Below, piece after piece: positions 35,361 through 48,675 of a stretch of DNA of 64,000 bases. The stretch comes from Nageia nagi (Eukaryota; Pinophyta), in assembly GCA_050084985.1 (NCBI GenBank), contig JBITNC010000001.1:166036001-166100000 (forward strand), read 5' to 3'. Under the pieces are notes generated by a model. The model searched no databases and was not told the origin of the DNA. It saw only the letters and a program-made list of their open reading frames with translations. Within the stretch, counting starts at the first letter, position 1. Every line of letters begins with the position of its first letter. A program made the translations under genes and the position numbers.

Positions 35361-35861
35361 CGTTTGAATGAATAATGCATAATTGTAAAGGTTTTATAAT
35401 AATATTCTATGTAAGTTCACTAATACTTAAGGGTATCATTTTGATACCTTAAGTATTTAAGTGAATATGATAATGTAACTTGTCCTACACTCCATGTCAT
35501 GAGCATGACCCTTGGGTAAAAGGATGTGCATGTCATGTTTTTGTACATTGGATAAAAGGGTGATCCAAAAAGGGATTTTGGCCTATAAATTAAAGGCTCC
35601 CTATTTGTGATCATACACCAATTTGTGGAATAAAGTTATGCTATAGGATAGTGTTTAGGAGATGAGTTAGGAGAATTGTAAGAGATTCATGTTTGTGAAT
35701 TGAGAGAGATCTATTTAATAGATGTACTTCTAGTTGGAGGAACCACTTACATATTATGTTATCTTTTTGAGATTACTTTGTGAGTTTGTTAGATGTTTAT
35801 TGTGAGCTTTCATGTGATCTTAGGAGTTTAGATTTGTTTATTTTATACTTCAATTCTCTCA
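35361..35861 (+). repeat. 5' LTR of copia element C
   Basis: 501 bp, starting CG where the partner has TG, ending CTCTCA. TATA-like TATAAATT at 35,584-35,591. Near-perfect inverted repeat (AATACTTAAGGGTATCA / TGATACCTTAAGTATT) at 35,422-35,457. Confidence 0.92.
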
Positions 35862-35863
35862 TT

Positions 35864-35875
35864 TGGTATCAGAGC
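35864..35875 (+). other. Primer-binding site of element C
   Basis: TGGTATCAGAGC, an exact initiator-tRNA-Met-type site, lies two bases after the 5' LTR. Confidence 0.9.
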
Positions 35876-35980
35876 TTGGTGTGGAAGCTCTTCTTCTACA
35901 TCTTGGAGGTTCTTCATCCTTCTTCAACTTGGAAGTCTTATTCTTACACCTACAACCTTGTGAGGTAAAACTTTGAGAAG

Positions 35981-38687
35981 GTATAACCTCCTTTCCTTTT
36001 TTTGGGGGATTATATTCATTAAAAAACTAACATATTTTATGAGATGTGTTAGCCCTTTTTTTAATGGTTAAAATAGCAATATAATACAAATTTTTTTATT
36101 TATACTAACTTCTTATGTTAGTAGCATTTTTTTACCTATTTAAGAGGATAGCATACAAAAATTGCATTTTTGTTTAAAAATAATATATATCTTTTATAAA
36201 GAGATATTTGTGCATCTTATAAGGTTATTGTTTTTGCTTGATAAAAAAAGGGGAAGGCAAATTTCTTTTAATTTTTAGGAAGCATTATTATTATTATATG
36301 CTTTTACAAACATTGACTTTGTATTTGAAAATAAAACATTTTTTCAATATAATTTACATCAATTTTTATTTCAAATTTCATCTAAAAATAAGTACTTGTA
36401 TTATTACAATATATAATTTTTTTTTAATGAAAAAGGGGGGCTTGACTACACATGATGATAGCCTCACCCCTATGGTGGCACATTTTCTCAATTCCCTCTC
36501 CTCCTTGACAATAACATATCTGCACAACTAAACCCTAGTGGATGCTACACTTCCTCCTCATGTTGCATTCTTGTTGATTATTGTAGATGTCCTTTTTTCT
36601 ATTAAAAAATAGACTATTTATTCAAACTTTAGAATGGTTGCATGTGGTGTTTTTCCTCTCCATCTGGGAATGGATGAGGAGGTGGGAACATATGTCTGGG
36701 TTCACCTTCCACCATATAATTTTGCCTTCATCTATTTTATATAAAAAGAGGTGTTTGACCTCATCAACCATAATCTCCATCTTATTGCTCCCTAGTGGGC
36801 TTAGCCTTCCACCACCTCATCCCTCCTTGGTGGGCTCTACCTTCCACCATATATCGCACTTCTACTCCTCCTTTATATGATCTCTTTCTCCATTTCATGT
36901 GGCTCATCCATACACCATGGCCCTAAAAAACCCTTGCATGTATAACAAAAAAAGGGAGGCTCACATCTATTATAAGGCCCACATGGTCCTCAGAACCCTC
37001 ATCATGTTATGCCTAGCCTTAATTTTCTTCCATTACCCTTGGCCTCCTTAACACCTCTCGACCCTCTTACTCTTCTTTTTTATACCTACATGATTTTTTT
37101 CTTCTCTCTCTAAAAGTTAAGTGCTTGTATTTATTAAAAATAGTGGCATTTCCTTCTTGGTTTTTGTCCATATGTTTATTTCTTTTCATTAATATGTGTC
37201 CTTATGGTAGGTATCCTTACTAATTTTTTTATCATTATTTTTTTTCTAAATTTAGCATTCATTAACATATAAACCTTTTTTTGGAGTGTGTAGGGGGTAA
37301 AAGTACATTTTTTTTTGAGTTAGAGTAAACTCTAAGTTCAAAATTGAATGCTTGTTATCATTTCTATCCTTTGGTCATCATTCCTCTTTAACTATTTCAA
37401 TAAGGGGACTAATTTTTTAAGGAATATGTTTCAATACTTAGAAGCATTTTTTTAAGCATGCAATTACTTATTTAAAAGTATTTTTTGGCATTAAATGGGA
37501 GGCATTTTATATATATATACCTTCGATTGCTTAAAATTTTACATCTTATAATGATAATTTTTTAAAGTGATAAGAATTACTTTCTAAAGTAAATGAATAA
37601 TTGAATGGAAAAGCATCTTACTTAAGATCAATTTTAAATAAAAAGGGAGAATTTTTTTTATGAATTTTTACTTAAATTTTTTAGATCCTTATATTGCATG
37701 TGTATTACTTAGTTTTTTAAGTATTTACTCCTTATGCAAAATTAACTTATTCAAATGAATAGGATTGATACATGCTTATTCTCCTAAGTTATGGGATTGT
37801 TGAATGCCACTTTGCAAGTTAAATAATGAAAATTATGGAATTAATGAATAATTATGCTTAAGTACTTATCATTTTTTGCAAAGTTAACTTGTGCAAAATA
37901 TGGACCTATGAAAAGATATCCTTTAGGGGTTAGTAAACAAAACCCATTGGACTCTTAAGGTTCTAAGTTATGAATAGATGATGTTTAGTGAACTTTACTT
38001 CATGTTTAGCATTTTTTACTTTATTTTACTTATGAAAAATTGTAAACATTGAAATGAGTAATCCTTTAAAATGAACACATCTGCATGTACATTTCATAAC
38101 ATTACTTGTTTAGGTAGCCATGAGGTGAGGATAGGTAGACTGGAGCCTTTAAGTTTGATGATCTAAATGATGAAAACTTTGTACTTCTCAATTGCCCTTA
38201 AGTCCTTTATTGGTTTGGACATAACTTCAATAGGTGGACAAGCATGTGTGTAGTGATACCACATGTGTACATGACCATTCAAGGATTTTCCTAATAACTT
38301 AGGATGATAACTTGAGACCTAATCAAGATTAATAATTTGTCCAATCCAATAACTATCATAACCTTCAAAAATAGTAGATGATTCTCCTTATGAGAAAGTA
38401 TAATACTAGCCAAGGTGAATTGGTTAAGGATTTTTAGTATTTGGGCACCTCTTGTGTTAGCATTTAGATGAAGGCCTAATTTTAAATAAGAAAATAAGCC
38501 TCAATAATGTCACTCTTCATATACAATTCTTGGTGATGATAAAAGTATTTGGGTATATGGGATCTATATTTGAGTTGTAAAATATTTGCACTTGTGAATC
38601 AAATCAAGCATGTCTTAGTTAATTAAATGGAATATGTAATATTATTTATTAAACCATATGCTTATTATTTTTCACATTCTTATGTAG
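35981..38687 (+). other. Candidate 2.7-kb intron in the 5' leader of copia element C
   Basis: Donor GAGAAG|GTATAA at 35,975-35,986; acceptor CACATTCTTATGTAG| ending at 38,687; then CAA and the gag ATG at 38,691. Edges and position match element A (5,935-8,750), and the joined flanks reproduce the intronless leader of B. The interior is AT/T-rich with no long frame. The 3' ~760 bp (about 37,920-38,690) align closely with A, for example GGTTAGTAAACAAAACCCAT and CCATGAGGTGAGGATAGGTA. Most of the 5' and middle parts align poorly. Confidence 0.65.
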
Positions 38688-38690
38688 CAA

Positions 38691-41600
38691 ATGGGAGAAT
38701 CCTTTTCACCCAAACACATTCTTGATGGTTTCAACTTTGGTATTTGAGAACCTCGAATGAGAGCTAAATTACAAGCAAGGAAGCTTTAGCAAATAGTGAA
38801 TGAGAACCTTGTACCTCCTTTAGATGAGAAGTCACTAGAGGCTTACAACATAAAGAATGAGTTGGCAACCTTCATGATCTTCCATGTTATTTTAGATGAT
38901 GTGCTCATGATGATTTTCTCCTCAACCTCAACAAAGGATGCTTAGGATAAGCTTAAGAAAATATACCTTGGCTCAAAGTTTGCAACAAGGTTTACTATTA
39001 TCCAAAAGTTGCTTCAATTTTTTCAAGGGAAAGATGAAAATGTTGCATCTACTAGAATAAAATTTTAACTTAAGGACCCAACTTATTGCTTATGGGTGCA
39101 ATTGTATCAATGATGAGTTCATGGTCTTCATCATTCTTCAAAGCCTTTCTTCAAAGTTTGAAAACTTTGTGATGGTTATGGAAACAAGGCTTGATGATGA
39201 TAAATAAGTCTTCTCCATTGATAACATTTCTAGGCTCTTTTTGAAGTATGAGGAGATCCTTAACAAAAAGGTGTTGATTTCTTCTTCAAAGGATAATAAT
39301 GTTGCTCTAGGAGAAACCAAAACTCCTTTCAAGAAGAAGTTCTACCATCATAAGAAATTTTATCCTTCTTTCTCTAAAAGGTTTGAAAAAAAAGGTATTG
39401 GCAACAATATCATCAGGAACAATGGAAATAATAGGAACAACAACAACAACAACCACCACCACTTCTAGCAAAGAGATGGAAAAGGTAAAGCAAACAATCC
39501 ATATCCTAAGAAAAAGTTTGATGGTAATTGTAACTATTATGGCATCCAAGGTCAAAGAAGTTGATTACTATAAAAAGAAAAGAGAGGAATAGAACAAAGA
39601 CCATGGAAATGTAAATAACTTTAAAGGAAAGAAAAATATTCAAGCTAGTTTTACTACAATGCTCTACTCCATGTCTCACTCTTTTTTATCTAATTGGATT
39701 GTTCACTTTGGTTGCACTGATTACCTATGCTTTGAAAAAGATAAGTTTGAGAACTTTCACAAGTATAGAAAAGATGCAGTTGTGATAAGTGATAACTCTA
39801 TATTTGAAGTTCAAAGCATTAGAAGTGTGTTGATTCATAAAAAGCTTCTTCAAAATGTGCTCTATGTTCCTAAGCTTAAGATGAATCTTCTCTTCATGAT
39901 CCAAGTTGATAGAAAAAGGTTCTCTTTTGAGTTCAACTCTTAATCTTGGTGCATTAAGAAAGGACTTACCATGTTGGTTAAAGGATCATTGAAAGATGAT
40001 CTCTACATTATAGATCAAATTCCATCAAAGATGTGTCTTGCTACAAGTGTGTGTTCTAGAGGCAATCTTTGACATCAATGTTTAGGGCACCTTAACCACA
40101 AGAGTATTCAAGTCATGAAAGACCAAGAACTTATAGGTTTTCCATCAATTTCTTCTTCAATTAGTCTATGCAAGAAATGCATTCTTAGCAAGATGCATAA
40201 GCAAAAGTTTGAAAAAGATAAGAAAACAAAAGCATCTCAACCTCTTCAACTTATGCATTCAGATTTGATGGGTCCACTTCAGACTAAGTCACTTGGAGAA
40301 GCATCTTACATCTTTACCTTCATTTATGATTTTAGTAGGATGACCTTTGGGTATCTACTTGAGAATAAGGATTAAACCTTTGAGAGTTTTAAGGTTTTTA
40401 AGGCCTTTGTTAAGAATCAAACTAATGTTAAAATCAAGATGTTGAGATTAGATAATGGAGGAGAATATAATAGCAATGAGTTTAATAACTATTATGCTAA
40501 GTATGGAATCAAGAGGCAATTTATGATTCCTTACACTTCTTAGCAAAATAGTGTTACTAAAAGGAAAAATAGAATAATTATGGAAATGGCTAGACACATT
40601 TTGGGTAATCATTCTAGTTTCTTATGGGGTGAAGCTAATAATACTTCTATTTACACCTTGAATACATATCCTATAAATGTTATTTAGGGTAAAACTCCTT
40701 TTGAGACATGGTCATAAACAAAACCTAACATTTCTCACCTTAGGGTATTTGGTTGTGAATCATTTTCCTACATTATTTCTAAGAAAAAGAAAAAATAGGT
40801 TATGATAGTCAGCATAGAGGATACAGGCTCTACTCTCCACCTACAAAGCCATGTTTATTTCATGGAATGTAAAGTTCAATGAACTTCTTGAAGAATCTAC
40901 TTCTAATGAGGATGTTGGTGATCCAAATGACTCTTTAGTTGCACTTAGCTGGTTAGATTTCTATCTAGACAAGTCACCTTAGGAATAAAATTCTCTAACA
41001 TAAAGGGTAACAAGGAGCATAACCTTGAACAAATCCTTATTTACCAAGACTAACAACAAGCATAAGCCCTCAACCTTCAAAGAAGCTCCTAAGCATGAGT
41101 GTTGGATGGAAGCCATGAAAGTAGAGTATGAGCTGCTTATGAAAAATAAAACTTGGGACTTGGTTTCTTATCCTAATGAGAAGAATGTGATTGGCAATAA
41201 GTAGATCTAAAAGGTCAAGTTCAATTCTATTGGAGATATTGAGAAATATAAGGTAAGGTTAGTAACCAAAGGTTTTGCTTAGAAGTATGGTATGAATTAT
41301 AAGAAAACCTTTGCTCCCATGGAAAAGATGCCTATTTTGAGAATTATCCTTGATCTTTCTACAACTTAAGGATGGAAAGTTTTTCAACTCGACATCAAGA
41401 GCACATTTCTCAATTGTGACTTAAATGTGGAAATATTCATGAATAAATTAGAATGGTTTATTATGAAAGAAAAAGAGTCTTTTATGTGCAAACTAAAGAA
41501 ATATTTGTATGGAATTAAGTAAGAACCTAGAGCTTGGTACAAGAAGATTTATGGGTACTTTGCAAACATTGGTTTCTGCAAGTTTTTTTTTTACTCCAAT

Positions 41601-41720
41601 CTATATGTGCTCGATCAGGAAAAAGATGTGGTATTGATTCTCCTTTATGTGGATGATCTTTTGATTATTGTAAACAATGATAAAATCATTCAAGAGTGCA
41701 TATCCAAACTTAAGGCAACA
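38691..41720 (+). pseudogene. gag-pol of copia element C (decayed, truncated)
   Basis: Gag begins MGESFSPKHILDGFNFGI, followed by an early stop. Next come NELATFMIFHV and LKKIYLGSKFATRFTIIQKL. The zinc knuckle (~39,527) has lost Cys and His. The protease motif is VHFGCT instead of VDSGCT (~39,700), so the catalytic Asp is lost. Integrase spans 40,115-40,620 with HSDLMGPLQTKSLGEASY and LRLDNGGEYNSNE. Reverse transcriptase (from ~41,110) includes YVDDLLI (~41,650) and stops at ISKLKAT near 41,720. There the sequence jumps to the 3' untranslated region. RNase H is absent. Confidence 0.88.
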
Positions 41721-42278
41721 TTGGCCAATCTAGCACTATTCAATTATCCATTTGTGAGCAACTTTTATTTGTCTTTTGGCACTATTTAGTTATCCATATG
41801 TAAGGAAATCATATGTGCATACTCTATTTTGTAATGATAATCAACACATATTTTATATATAGCAGGTGACTATGAGTTTTGGCTTAGAATCTTCATAATG
41901 ACTTATAATGCACCATTGATCAGTTCATGATGGCATTTGTGTGAGTCATATATCCTTGTTGATATGAATATGTTACATCTAACTGATCTTGTTATTTGAG
42001 CTACTTATGACCTACAGGTCCTTTTGAGATTACAGGTTACTTACTTTGGGTATGCAAGCTCTTGGAGACCCTTCATGACTTCCAATTGGATGACTACTTC
42101 ATGTACATTGAAACTAATAATGGTCAATGATTGTATTTGATAAAGTAGTGAGTCTTGAACTAGATCTTTTTTACTTCACAAATATGTAAAAAGTTTTAAT
42201 CTTTATTGTATCTATTTTGAGGAGAACTCTCTTACTTTCTCTCTTTCTTCTTTCTTATTTGCTCTATCCCAATATTGC

Positions 42279-42290
42279 ATTAAGGAGGAG
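42279..42290 (+). other. Polypurine tract of element C
   Basis: CATTAAGGAGGAG immediately precedes the 3' LTR, in the same context as in A and B. Confidence 0.75.
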
Positions 42291-42784
42291 TGTTGAAATG
42301 TATAATGCATTATTGTAATGATTTCATAATAATCTTCTATGTAAGTTCACTAATACTTAAGGGTATCATTTTGATACCTTAAGTATTTAAGTGAATATGA
42401 TAATGTATCTTGTCCTACACTCCATGTCATGAGCATGCCCCTTGGGTAAAAGGATATGTGTGTCATGCTTTTGTACATTGGATAAAAGAGTGATCTAAAG
42501 AGAGATTTTGGCCTATAAATAGAAGGCTCTCTCTTTGTAATTATACACCAATTTGTGGAATAAAGCTATGCTATAGGATAGTGTTTAGGAGATGAGTTAG
42601 AAAAATTGTAAGAGATTCATATTTGTGAATTAAAAGAGATCTAGTTAGTGGATATTTTTTTAGTTGGATGAACCACTTACATCTTATGTTATCTTTATGA
42701 GATTGGTTTATGAGTTTGTTAGATGTGTATTTTCATGTGATCTTGAGAGTTTAGATTTGTTTAGTTTATACTTAAATTCTCTCA
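42291..42784 (+). repeat. 3' LTR of copia element C
   Basis: 494 bp, TGTTGAAATG...CTCTCA. TATA box at 42,514-42,521. The inverted repeat AATACTTAAGG...CCTTAAGTATT at 42,352-42,387 is unchanged from the 5' LTR. Confidence 0.92.
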
Positions 42785-42789
42785 AAGAA

Positions 42790-45700
42790 TACTATATCAT
42801 TTTAGTAAATATGAAATTCCTAGTGATGATATGTAGTTGAAGCCATGGAAGAAAATCCAAACACGATTGCACAATTTGAAAACACCATAGTTCCATATAG
42901 AAATATTGAAATCCATGAGGACAATGATGAAAATAGTGAGGAAGATGAAGAAGATAGTGATACCATACAATTGTACAAAGAAACAAGTATTGACATATAC
43001 ATTGTTAGCTAGAAGATCATTTAAGAGGATATTAGATATCTCAATAGATATCAAAAATCAAAGGATGACTAATTTCTACACTAGCATCAACATCCATGCT
43101 TATTTTAGCATTCGTGCTACCCTCATTGCTATAAATGCAGTTAAGATCAATCATAATAAGAAGAGGATGATGTCCATATGATATTCCATAATACCAACAC
43201 CTTAGAGTTAGAATCAAAATTATACATAGATAATAAAAAGGTGGAAACCTATGTCAATATCAATAAGAAGATAAGATAAATGAGATATCATGCACCCTTT
43301 ATACTACAATACATGGAATCTAAAAGGTACAAAGATAAAGGTCTTGGTCAAAATGAACAAGGAATTGAAGAGTTAGCTATAAATATATTTGAATTGAATG
43401 AATAAAATAATGGCTTAGGGACAAAGAAGGTAAATCAAATGATATTGGTGTTATACAATAATTATGAGGACTTATAAGTAGAATCAAAGGTACAAATAAT
43501 CAATATCATTAAGGTAGAACTAAAAATCAAGGTAAAATCATCAATGAAGGCTAGTGCCCATGGTAGCTCCAACATTCATGCTCACATCAATGCTTGTGCT
43601 AAACTTAGCACTAGCATTGCATAAATATATAGTGATTTCTCTTACCCCATGCTTGATAAGATAATTTCTAGGTCTACTAATGTGTTCAAAATAAATGAGG
43701 CACTTTTTCACACCCTAGGGGAAATATTAGAGCTCAAACCATCTCATCCCAAGGGTTAAGGCAAGTTGCTTATTATCCTAATTCTTACTTCAAAGAGGAG
43801 ATGAAGGACATAATAGGATTGAAGGCATTACCTAACCTTTCTCAAATTCGTGATGAGATACCATGGTTGAATGAGCCTCTTGTTGAGATAAACATTAGCA
43901 CATAAGCAATGTGACATATTTTTCATATTGGAATAGGAATCATTGGGGAAGATAAGCAAGCATACCAACAATTCTTGAAAAGATTCAATGACATGTTTTC
44001 TTAGGAATATAGTGACATGAAAGGGCTATATTCAACCTTTGTGACTCATAATTTTATGGTACAGGAAGATGCCAAACCTATACAATTGAAAAGAAGACCA
44101 ATGCACCCAAAGTGTTCCTTTCAAGTCGAGAAGGAAATTGATAAGTATCTTAAGGCAAGATTCATTAAGCCCATTTATTACTCACCTTGGTTAGCAAACA
44201 TTATTCCAACTTTGAAGCCAAATGGAGAAATCAAATGTTGCATAGATTTTTGATATTTAAATAATTCTTCTCCAAAGGATAATTTTCCTTTACCAAACAT
44301 TGACACAATTATGGATTCTATAATAGGAGATGAGTTGTTATTGTTCATTTATGGTTTCTTAGGATATAATCAAATAAAAATCAACATAAGATAACATTCA
44401 CCACATATTAGAGAACATTTTGTTGGGTAGTAATACCCTTTTTCCTAAAAAATGTAGGGAAATTATACCAAAGAGCAATGATAACTATGTTTCATGAGCT
44501 TATTCATAAATCAATTGAAGTTTATGTTGATGATATTCTTGCTAAATCAAGTAAGAAAGAAAATCATTTAGAGGATTTAAGAGTCATTTTCAAAATGGTG
44601 ATACAATTTAACTTGAAGCTAAATCCTAAGAAGTGTATTTTTGGGGTATCTAGTAGAAAGTTACTTCGTTATGTTGTATCTAGAAGAGGCATAAAGATAG
44701 ACCTTGAAAATGTTAAAGTTGTAATGGATATGCCTCCACCAAGAAACATTAAATAACTTAGAAGTCTTCTAGGAAAGTTACAACCAATCAAAAGGTTAAT
44801 GGCTCAGTTAACAGAAAGAACAAACTCCATTCTGTTACTTTCTCAAGAAGGGAAATCAATTCATATGGACCAAGGAGTGTCAAAATACATTTGAATACAT
44901 CAAGAGTTACTTACTTAATCCTCCTATTTTAAAACTAGTTGATCATGCTAAACCTTTATACTTATATATCTTAGCTATAACCAATTTTATTGGGATATTC
45001 CTTGTGCAACTTGAAAATGAAAATAGAGAGAGGGTTGTGAAATATTTATCCAAGATGCTACAAAATGTAGAAATTAATTACAAACTAATTGAGAAGTTGT
45101 GTTATACCATATTCTACATAACACAAAAATTGAGGCACTACATGATCACCAATACTACCTTCATTGTGGCTCAAGCTAATCCATTGAGGCATTTGTTATG
45201 AAAATCATAGTTACAAGGTAGACTAGCTAAATGGATGATAGAACTATAAGAGTTTGATCTTCTATACACATGCTAAAAAGAATTCAAGGGATAAGTTATA
45301 ATTTATATTCTTGTAACAACACCATGTGATGAAATTAGTAACAAAAATGAGCTTGTGGAACTAGTTGAGCAATGTGAAAATAAAATGTGGATACTATTCT
45401 TTGATGGCTCTAAATATTTGTAAGGGGTTGGGGTAGAAATTGTGCTAGTATCTCTTGAAGGTGGTATAATTCATATGGCTTATGAGTTAAATTTTGAGTG
45501 CACAAACAACATGGCTGAGTATGAAGCTTTAGTCTTAGGATTAAAGGTAGCAATCAACCTTGGAATCAATTAGTTGAAAGTTTATGGTGACTCATAGCTC
45601 ATCATCAATCAAATCAATGATATCTACAACACAAAAGATGAGAAATTGTAGCCATATAAGGACTTAGTATCTATGATAGTTTAAAGATGCTTCACATAGA

Positions 45701-47195
45701 TTTGGTTTGAAAACATTTCAAGAAATAATAATATATTTAGAAATGCTATAGCTAATGCTACTTCATTAATGCCTATCTCAATTAATGATGATAAAATTAT
45801 TATCAAAATTAACAACCTTAGACATTATTCTTTTCTGGATGATGATGAATTGGAAGGGTTCTTCAAGAAAGAGCCACTCATATGCATTATCCTCCCATTA
45901 TATGAATGGTATGCTAATATATAAAACTACCTCAAGCAAGAAAATATTTTGGATTCATGTTAGTCTAAGTTCTTAAAATAAAAGCTAAAACATATGGCTA
46001 CAAAATATGTTATTATTGGTGATATTCTTTACAAAAGGTCATTTGATGGTACTTTGCTTAGAATTCTAAATGAAATTAAAGCAAATAAGGCTATGGAACA
46101 AGTACATGATAGCATAAATGGAGGTCATTTCAATGGTAAATCCATCTATCTTAAACTCTTAATACTAAAATATTATTAACTATTAATGGAAAAGGATTGC
46201 ATTTTACATGTTCAAAAATATAAAAAGTGTCAAAGGCATTCTAACTTGAAGCATGCTCCTTCAAGTGAATTAGCCACAATGATATCCCTTTGGCCTTTTA
46301 CTATTTGGTCCTTGGATTTAATTAGTGTTATCAATCCCAAAACTAGTGATGGACACAAATTCATCCTGGTTGCTATTGAATACTTCACCCAATAGATAGA
46401 AGCTATATATTTGAGATCCTCTAATGGGCCTCAAATTATGAAATTTATGACTAAAAACATCATAGCAAGATTTGATGTTCCATATCATGTCATCATGGAT
46501 AATGTAAAGAAATTCAAAAGTAAAAAAGTTAGAAAATTTTGTGAGAATTTCAAAATCAATAATAGGTTCTCATCAACATATTATCCACAAGATAATGGAC
46601 AAGAAAAAGCAACTAATAAGATAATTGTTAATATTTTGTGCAAGATAGTTAAGAAAACTCATAGAGATTGGTATTCACATATTATATATGCATTATGGGA
46701 ACATAAAACAAGTATCATATCAACTACATGTTATACTCTTTTTTTTTTTGTCTATGAAAAAAAGGAAGTCTTACCATTAGAGATAGAAATAACATCATTA
46801 AGGGTGTCTCTAGCAGGCATCATTGATTGGGAAGAGTAGTGAAAAGAAAGATTAAGGTAGATAGAAGGATTATATGAAAAGAAAATCCATACCTAAGAAC
46901 ATATCAAAGCTTATCAGAGAAGAGCCAAGAAAGCATATGGAAAGAAGATTGTACCATGAGAATTCCAAGTAGGTGATATAGTACTCAAGGAGAATTATCA
47001 TAAGTCACAGGTTGAAAAGAAAGACAAAGGTGATTTTGAGACCAATTGCATAGGTCCTTACATCATAAAGATAAAATATCCAAATAATACATATAAATTA
47101 TCAATAGTTGATGGTAAAGTCGATAAATTCTCAATTAATGCAAATCATCTCAAGCCCTTTTATGTATATAAGGAAAGCTTGTCATACAAACTCTA
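42790..47195 (+). pseudogene. pol of Tat-like element E (decayed)
   Basis: After a degraded acidic region (42,850-43,980), reverse transcriptase starts near 44,017 (HPKCSFQVEKEIDKYLKARF, LANIIPTLKPNGEIKCCIDF). It continues with VYVDDILAKSSKKENHLEDL (44,520). RNase H follows (45,004-45,200; RVVKYLSKMLQNVEINYKLI). A second RNase H-like domain lies at ~45,385-45,690 (LFFDGSK, NNMAEYEALVLGLKVA, VYGDS). Integrase: zinc-region HVQKYKKCQRH (46,205), SLDLISVINPKTSDGHKFIL (46,310), IMDNVKKF (~46,490), and GQEKATNK (~46,600) where relatives typically have GQAEATNK. The catalytic Glu therefore appears shifted or lost. A C-terminal tail runs to ~47,195 (FQVGDIVLKENYHKSQ...GPYIIK). Many stops and shifts. 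Confidence 0.88.
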
Positions 47196-48675
47196 GTAGT
47201 ATTCCTTTAGTCATTCGTTAGTGCAGAAGTCAAGTATCAAGATCCTAGCTTCATTTTCATTATGTTAAGCTAGCGCCCATGCTAGTCTTATGTGTAAATT
47301 TCTATCATTCATCCTAGTTTTCATGTTGTCCTTCTTAGCATATTTTAAACAAAAATTAAAATTATAGGAATTAAGATTCACATTCAGGTTAGATAGGAAA
47401 TATGGTAGTTTCAATCTAGAGTCAGTTAGTTTTCATCTACAAGGCAACAAAATCGATTCAATCAGTCCTATAGATGATGCCTTATGTAGTTTTATTTCAT
47501 TATTATACATCATACATTAATCAAATAATTTAGCATAGTCACACCTCAATCACAATATAATTGGAAGTCCAAAATCAAAGTGAGGATTAGCGCCCATGCT
47601 AGCTTTCAATCCCATGCTAATATTTTTTTTATCAAATTAGATAATTCATCGAAGGTAAGTGCAGGTATTATTTCCTAATCTCTTACCTCTATATTCATGA
47701 TTATAATTCAATCACATCATGCTTTGTTATTTACTTAACACATCATGTCCTTATTAGATAAATGTTAAATAATCATTACTATTTTAGTCATTTGGTTGGG
47801 ACTAAACCAACCATTTTCTTTGGTTAGCCTGGTGATTGGGACTAAACTATTCATTAGTCTAATTACCACATTATCATTGGTACTATAATCATGCATTATT
47901 GGAAAATATTCAAACCAATCATCTATTAATCACATTTAAGAATGGGGCATGTACCTTATGAGAATGAGCACCATATCACACACATGGTTGGGAAATATTC
48001 AAACTAAACATGTCTTTGAGTCACCTCTATTGGTTGGATCTCAAATAGCCTCCATATTTGATCACCTTTATTGGTTGGATCTCAACTAAACATCATCATG
48101 TAGTTCTTCATGATTCATATGTTGCATCTAATAATGGGGCATGTACCTCATGATGATGTTAACATATATGGTTTTGATTGCATGTTTTCCATCTAGGAAT
48201 GGGTCATGTACCCCATGATGATGTAGATATACCTTTATCATGATTTCTTATGTATGCATCTAAGAATGAAACATTGACTATTTCTATATTTAGTATTCTC
48301 AAGCTGATGTATGCATATTATATTTATTTCATCCTTGATTCATTATTGATGTATCATTTATGATGAAATATTATGATGTTACTCTTATTATCACTTCTAT
48401 ATCTTTTATGTGTTAACAATTACATATATATGCTTGGAATTATGTACCTCTCATTTTCAAGTTTCATTCTTTGCTCTTGGTTGATTCTACTATATACAAG
48501 CCATTGTATCTCACAACCAAGGAAAAGAAAGGGAAATATACATCATCAACTCCTTGATGATTTGAATAACTAAACCAAGGAAGTGTAAAACTTTTCTTCT
48601 TTTTACTTTTACTTCCTTTGTAATCATAATGTTATTTCAAGATTCAATTTCATTATACTTACAAAAGGGGGCATT
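47196..48675 (+). other. 3' non-coding region of element E with short internal repeats
   Basis: Between the integrase end and the 3' LTR. 'AATGGGGCATGTACC(T/C)(T/C)ATGA' occurs near 47,942, 48,131 and (with GGGTCATG) 48,197. 'ATTGGTTGGATCTCAA' occurs twice (~48,030 and ~48,070). A purine run AAAAGGGGGCATT at ~48,663-48,675 is the polypurine tract. No further gene is seen. Confidence 0.65.

Larger units (their letters stand above)
35361..42784 (+). mobile_element. Ty1/copia LTR retrotransposon C nested in E (same family as A)
   Basis: 7,424 bp between perfect AAGAA target duplications (35,356-35,360 and 42,785-42,789). 5' LTR 35,361-35,861, PBS, candidate leader intron 35,981-38,687, gag ATG at 38,691, protease, integrase, truncated reverse transcriptase, polypurine tract and 3' LTR 42,291-42,784. 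The LTRs differ at roughly one base in ten. About 1.0 kb covering the end of reverse transcriptase and all of RNase H is deleted relative to A. It is the third level of the D/E/C nest. Confidence 0.93.

Noticed and set aside
42792-43181. Several overlapping frames on both strands just right of element C
   Set aside because: They fall in the acidic, low-complexity region of E's decayed pol; no domain supports any of them as a separate gene.
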